The notes under the pieces: model-generated
The model's database searches: none
The model's input: the letters and a program-made list of their open reading frames with translations, nothing else
What the model was told of the DNA's origin: nothing
Part shown: one piece after another, positions 60,191-64,000 of the stretch
Position numbering within the stretch: position 1 is the first letter of the stretch
Layout: each line of letters begins with the position of its first letter
NCBI RefSeq assembly: GCF_040096355.1
Contig: NZ_JBBMEX010000005.1
Span: 1 to 64,000 of the forward strand
Reading direction: 5' to 3'
DNA from: Maccoyibacter intestinihominis
GTDB lineage: Bacteria; Bacillota; Clostridia; Lachnospirales; Lachnospiraceae
DNA: 64,000 nucleotides
Made by a program: the position numbers and the translations under genes

Positions 60191-60215
60191 TATAGGAAAT
60201 ACGGTGCTTCCTATA
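60191..60215. promoter_or_regulatory. Palindrome TATAGGAA-N9-TTCCTATA before the EF-hand gene
   Basis: A perfect 8-base inverted repeat, followed by about 90 GC-rich bases (GCCC/GGGC and CTCGCG elements) unlike the surroundings. It may be an operator or part of a further repeat. Confidence 0.4.
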
Positions 60216-60328
60216 GAGCAAGAAGCCCTTTGGGCGAAGATGCGCAGCTCGCGGAGAAGTAAATAGCTGTTATGCAGCACCGCTCGCGCGCGGAACAAAA
60301 GTTTCAGAGTGAAAGAGGAGGAAAAGAG

Positions 60329-61345
60329 ATGGTCATACAGTCGTCAAATATCGGAATGCGAAGTGAAAGATATTACAGAAAACGGGAAGAAGAGGTCAAG
60401 AGTCTGCAGCTTTGGGGAACATCGAAAAACGGACAGGATGAGCTTCAGATGGGGAATGCCCTAAAAGAAGGCGGCGTGGATGCAAAAGAGATTGCAGAAG
60501 CTAAAAACACGGTAAAGAGCAGCAGAAATATTCAAAAGCAGGAGGACTCTGAACTGAAAAAGAGTATCCATCAGATCCAGGCAGAAGCGATCCAATACCT
60601 GTTAGACCTCTTTTTCGGGGATGGAAAAGGAAAACATACAGCGTTGGGTATGCTTGGACAGACAAATGCGCAGGCATTTGGAGGAAGCTATCAGGAGATC
60701 AGCTATTATTCAGAAGAGGAGACAACTTCCTTTCAGACAGAAGGAACGGTTAAAACCGCGGATGGCAGGGAAATGTCGTTTCAGATCAAAGTGGAAATGT
60801 CCCGCTCTTTTACTTCTTATATGGAAAAAAGAGTGGACTTTGGTGCAGCAAGGTTGTGCGATCCTTTAGTCATTAATTTAAACAGCTCCACCGCACAGGT
60901 GACAGACCAGAAATTCTATTTTGACTTAGATGCAGACGGAACGGCAGACCGGATATCCATGCTAAAGAGTGGAAGCGGATTTTTAGCACTCGATAAAAAT
61001 GGAAACGGAAAGATCGATGACGGTTCCGAGCTGTTTGGCACGCAGAGCGGAGATGGATTTGCAGATTTAGAGGAATATGACATCGACAAAAACGGCTGGA
61101 TCGACGAGGCCGATGAGATTTTTGACAAACTGCGTATCTGGATACGGGATGAAAATGGCAATGACAGGCTGATCAAATTAAAGGAAGCGGGAGTAGGTGC
61201 GATCTGCTTAAAAAACGCAGATACACAATTTTCCTTAAATTCCCGGTATTCTAACCGGACAAATGCCTATATCCGGAAAACAGGAATCTTTCTATATGAA
61301 AACGGTGGTGTCGGGACCGTACAGCATCTGGATCTGGCACAGTAA
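60329..61345 (+). CDS. EF-hand calcium-binding protein of unknown function
   Basis: The 338-residue protein has a charged helical N-terminal half without signal peptide. From about residue 195 come calcium loops: DLDADGTADRI, DKNGNGKIDDGSELFG, then DIDKNGWIDEADE, in the arrangement ALDKNGNG..GSELFG..GDGFADL seen in many bacterial EF-hand proteins. The role is unknown; such proteins are often exported or surface associated, but no export signal is visible. AGAGGAGG precedes ATG 60329. Confidence 0.75.
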   Translation: MVIQSSNIGMRSERYYRKREEEVKSLQLWGTSKNGQDELQMGNALKEGGVDAKEIAEAKNTVKSSRNIQKQEDSELKKSIHQIQAEAIQYLLDLFFGDGKGKHTALGMLGQTNAQAFGGSYQEISYYSEEETTSFQTEGTVKTADGREMSFQIKVEMSRSFTSYMEKRVDFGAARLCDPLVINLNSSTAQVTDQKFYFDLDADGTADRISMLKSGSGFLALDKNGNGKIDDGSELFGTQSGDGFADLEEYDIDKNGWIDEADEIFDKLRIWIRDENGNDRLIKLKEAGVGAICLKNADTQFSLNSRYSNRTNAYIRKTGIFLYENGGVGTVQHLDLAQ

Positions 61346-61368
61346 CCGGAAGTCATGGCAATTCCAAC

Positions 61369-61397
61369 TTGTATTTTTGCGGAAATGATACTATAAT
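61369..61397 (+). promoter_or_regulatory. Promoter of the amino-acid ABC operon
   Basis: TTGTAT at 61369-61374, 17 bases, TATAAT at 61392-61397. Confidence 0.75.
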
Positions 61398-61427
61398 AAA
61401 TGCATATTTATACAAGGAGGACTTATT

Positions 61428-62234
61428 ATGAGAAACATGAGAAAGGCTGCAGCAGTTCTGTTGGCAACAGGAATGGTATTTGCATTGACAGCTTGCGGTG
61501 GAAACAAAAAAGTAGAGAATACAGTAAATTCCATTGATGACTTAGAGGGAAAGAGCATCGGTGTACAGCTTGGAACAACCGGCGATATTTATGCATCTGA
61601 TTATGAAGGTGACAAGGCAGGCACTAAGATTGAGCGTTATAATAAAGGAACAGATGCTGTACAGGCATTAAAGCAGGGCAAGATCGACTGCGTAATCATC
61701 GATTCACAGCCGGCAGAGGCATTTGTAGAAAAGAACGACGATTTACAGATTTTAGACGAGCCGTTTGCAGACGAGGAGTATGCAATCTGTATTTCAAAAG
61801 ACAAACCGGAGTTAACAAAAGAGTTTAACAAAGCATTAGCAGAGTTGAAAAAAGACGGAACACTGGATTCTATCGCAGATAACTATATCGGTGATGACAC
61901 AAAGGGCAAAACCCCATACGAATCACCAAAAGACATTGAGTATCCAAATGGAAAACTGGTAATGGCAACTAATGCAACTTTTGAGCCATATGAGTACTAT
62001 GATGGTGATAATATCGTAGGTATTGATGCAGATATCGCAAAAGCAATCTGTGACAAGCTCGGATATGAGTTACAGATCGAAGATATGGAATTTGACTCTA
62101 TCATTGCAGCAGTACAGTCAGGAAAAGCAGATTTTGGTGCGGCAGGAATGACTGTAACAGAGGATCGTCTGAAAAACATTGACTTTACAGACAGCTATGC
62201 AAAAGCAAAACAGGTTATCATTACCAGAAAGTAG
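61428..62234 (+). CDS. Amino-acid ABC transporter binding lipoprotein with swapped lobe order
   Basis: The 268-residue lipoprotein has a lipobox ending LTAC near residue 23. The order of the SBP_bac_3 segments is reversed from the usual. Residues 35-155 hold what is normally the C-terminal half (IDDLEGKSIGVQLGTTGDIYA, then GKIDCVIID..EAF). Residues 175-268 hold what is normally the N-terminal half (NGKLVMATNATFEPYEYYDG, then FDSIIAAVQSGKADFGAAGM and DFTDSYAKAKQVII). The fold could still close because the linkers run through the hinge. It is followed by permease and ATPase genes of the polar amino-acid type. Confidence 0.88.
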   Translation: MRNMRKAAAVLLATGMVFALTACGGNKKVENTVNSIDDLEGKSIGVQLGTTGDIYASDYEGDKAGTKIERYNKGTDAVQALKQGKIDCVIIDSQPAEAFVEKNDDLQILDEPFADEEYAICISKDKPELTKEFNKALAELKKDGTLDSIADNYIGDDTKGKTPYESPKDIEYPNGKLVMATNATFEPYEYYDGDNIVGIDADIAKAICDKLGYELQIEDMEFDSIIAAVQSGKADFGAAGMTVTEDRLKNIDFTDSYAKAKQVIITRK

Positions 62235-62250
62235 AGCAGAGGGCTGACAA

Positions 62251-62940
62251 GTGAGTGGTTTTAAGGAAAGCTTCTATCAGAATTTTATTGAAAAAGACAG
62301 ATGGCAGTATCTGTTGACCGGTTTGGAGAACACATTACTGATCACCATATTTGCGGTTTTGATCGGAGTAGCCATCGGTTTTCTGGTAGCGATTATTCGT
62401 GCGAGCCATGATAAGAATGGTTCATTAAAAATATTGAATTTTATCTGCCGGGTGTATCTGACGGTAATCCGTGGAACACCAACCATGATACAGTTGATGA
62501 TTACATACTACATTATTTTTGCTTCCGTGAATGTGAGCAAGATCTTTGTGGCAGTATGTGCATTCGGCATTAATTCCGGTGCCTATGTGGCGGAGATTGT
62601 GCGTTCCGGTATCATGTCCATTGATCAGGGACAGTTTGAGGCGGGACGAAGCCTTGGCTTTAACTATGTGCAGACCATGCGCCTGATCATTTTGCCGCAG
62701 GCATTTAAAAATGTCCTTCCGGCACTTGGAAATGAAATGATCGTGCTGTTAAAAGAGACATCCATCAGTGGATATGTAGGAACGATGGATCTGACCAAGG
62801 GTGGCGATATTATACGAAGTACCACCTATGAGGCATATCTGCCACTGTTTGGAGTTGCGGCAATTTACCTTGTGATCGTTATGCTGATGACAGCAGGTGT
62901 CAATAGACTCGAAAGGAAATTGAGAACAAATGAACGTTAA
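62251..62940 (+). CDS. Polar amino-acid ABC transporter permease (HisM/GlnP type)
   Basis: A 229-residue membrane protein with five or six spans. GLENTLLITIFAVLIGVAIGF at the start and EAGRSLGFNYVQTMRLIILPQAFKNVLPALGNE, the EAA coupling loop, near residue 130 are typical. It begins with GTG 62251 behind AGAGGG and overlaps the ATPase gene by 11 bases. Confidence 0.92.
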   Translation: MSGFKESFYQNFIEKDRWQYLLTGLENTLLITIFAVLIGVAIGFLVAIIRASHDKNGSLKILNFICRVYLTVIRGTPTMIQLMITYYIIFASVNVSKIFVAVCAFGINSGAYVAEIVRSGIMSIDQGQFEAGRSLGFNYVQTMRLIILPQAFKNVLPALGNEMIVLLKETSISGYVGTMDLTKGGDIIRSTTYEAYLPLFGVAAIYLVIVMLMTAGVNRLERKLRTNER

Positions 62941-63673
62941 TGAAAATGCGCTGATTCAGGTACAGGATTTAAAAAAATCTTTTGGTACGCAGGTGGTATT
63001 AGACGGGATCACAACAGAAATCGACCAGGGAGAAGTGGTAGCCATCATCGGACCATCCGGTTGTGGAAAATCTACCTTTTTACGCTCCTTAAATCTGTTA
63101 GAAGAACCGACATCAGGAACGATCCTGTTTGAAGGAACGGATATTACAGATAAGTCCGTGGATATCAACAAGATGCGTCAGAAAATCGGTATGGTATTTC
63201 AGCAGTTCAATCTGTTCCCAAACTATACCATACAGAACAACATTACGCTTGCACCGGTAAAACTCGGATTGATGACACAGCAGGAAGCGGAGAAAAAGGC
63301 AAAGGAACTGTTAGAAAGAGTCGGACTCCCGGAACGTGCCAATGATTATCCATCCCAGTTATCCGGAGGACAGAAGCAGAGAATTGCCATTGCAAGAGCA
63401 CTTGCAATGAACCCGGACGTGATGCTCTTTGACGAACCGACTTCTGCACTTGACCCGGAAATGGTAGGCGAAGTGTTAGAACTGATGCGTGAGTTAGCAA
63501 GAGACGGAATGACCATGGTGGTTGTAACCCATGAGATGGGCTTCGCAAGAGAAGTCGCAAACCGTGTTCTGTTTATCGATGAAGGGAAAATCCAGGAAGA
63601 GAACACACCGGAGGAGTTTTTTGCAAATCCAAAGAACCCAAGACTTCGGGAATTTTTATCCAAGGTATTGTAG
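62930..63673 (+). CDS. Polar amino-acid ABC transporter ATP-binding protein (GlnQ type)
   Basis: A 247-residue ATPase with Walker A GPSGCGKST, signature LSGGQKQRIAIARAL, Walker B VMLFDEPTSALDPE and THEMGFAREVA. With the permease and permuted binding protein it makes a complete importer. Substrate could be glutamine, cystine, arginine or similar. Confidence 0.94.
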   Translation: MNVNENALIQVQDLKKSFGTQVVLDGITTEIDQGEVVAIIGPSGCGKSTFLRSLNLLEEPTSGTILFEGTDITDKSVDINKMRQKIGMVFQQFNLFPNYTIQNNITLAPVKLGLMTQQEAEKKAKELLERVGLPERANDYPSQLSGGQKQRIAIARALAMNPDVMLFDEPTSALDPEMVGEVLELMRELARDGMTMVVVTHEMGFAREVANRVLFIDEGKIQEENTPEEFFANPKNPRLREFLSKVL

Positions 63674-63695
63674 AAAAATTAAACTTAAGTTTAAT

Positions 63696-63736
63696 AAAAC
63701 ACAGCACCGTTCATTAAAGGCGGCGCTGTGTTTTTG
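63696..63736 (+). terminator. Terminator of the amino-acid ABC operon
   Basis: AAACACAGC pairs with GCTGTGTTT, and T follows. Confidence 0.85.
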
Positions 63737-63872
63737 GATTTATTGGAAGATTTTTTTGTGGCTTAGAACTTATAAAAATGATACAATAATACTGTTGCAT
63801 TTATGGGACACATTCGTTGTAGAACATAAGAAGGAAGAGAAAGAAAAGATTATCTGGTACGGAGGAAGAACA

Positions 63873-64000
63873 TGGCATTTACACATCTGCATGTCCATAC
63901 GGAATACAGTCTTTTAGATGGTTCAAATAAAATAAAAGAATATGTAGCAAGGGTCAAAGAACTCGGAATGAACAGTGCTGCCATTACAGATCACGGAGTC
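63873..64000 (+). CDS. dnaE: DNA polymerase III alpha subunit, 5' end only
   Basis: The first 42 codons read AFTHLHVHTEYSLLDGS then KIKEYVARVKELG and AAITDHG, the PHP-domain start of DnaE-type replicative polymerase, with metal-site residues HLHVHTEYS. The gene continues past the window. GGAGGAAG lies before the ATG. Confidence 0.92.

Overview
The window reads as chromosome of a spore-forming, strictly anaerobic Firmicute of the Lachnospiraceae type (Roseburia/Agathobacter/Eubacterium-like). This rests on an alpha/beta-type small acid-soluble spore protein gene with a sigma-G-like promoter, anaerobic oxygen defence (rubrerythrin, desulfoferrodoxin, Bcp), lon followed by engB, split coaB and coaC genes, an Ile T-box ahead of ileS, strong AGGAGG ribosome sites and moderately low GC. 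The species cannot be named from sequence alone.

Layout. 1-545: six tRNA genes. 611-9975: AEC-type transporter, a large CRP-fold protein, a small Asn/Ser/Lys peptide, rhodanese, rRNA methyltransferase, exported papain-like protease, cell-wall amidase, RdgB and YfcE. 10058-10694: second tRNA cluster (six genes) behind a consensus promoter. 10796-11755: two decayed genes. 11811-13246: acetyltransferase fusion and CBS protein. 13426: tRNA-Leu. 13617-19771: oligopeptide ABC operon (oppBCDF and oppA). 20110-26080: branched-chain amino-acid ABC system (livJ, livHMGF), a cytidylate-kinase-like gene and a CYTH gene. 26096-28230: DUF1653 protein, membrane protein, DJ-1 family protein, SASP. 28475-36027: chemoreceptor::ClpX chimera, lon, engB and a zinc/manganese ABC system. 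36027-38821: broken fic gene, enoyl-CoA hydratase under a Rex-like site, mutY. 39487-46052: glf, glycosyltransferase, coaB/coaC, pncB, HAD phosphatase. 46071-52372: T-box, ileS, glycogen phosphorylase. 52736-58852: Fe-S and redox genes mixed with gene remnants. 58941-64000: GntR regulator, EF-hand protein, amino-acid ABC system with a rearranged binding protein, and the first codons of dnaE.

Three themes stand out. First, at least eight loci are genes with internal deletions or fusions, often joined at short shared sequence (phospholipase-C-like, UMF1 transporter, chemoreceptor::ClpX, Fic, aldo/keto reductase tail, chloramphenicol acetyltransferase tail, PerR-like, HD::TetR). Either this lineage loses DNA by short-homology deletion or the assembly has errors; read mapping would decide. 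Second, two unrelated structured intergenic repeats occur: a long hairpin element (two copies, identical central loop, arms that differ but each pair with themselves) and a ~300 bp MITE-like palindrome (three copies). Most copies lie just downstream of intrinsic terminators. Third, the amino-acid binding protein at 61428 has its two lobes in swapped order compared with the usual family arrangement, which looks like a circular permutation.
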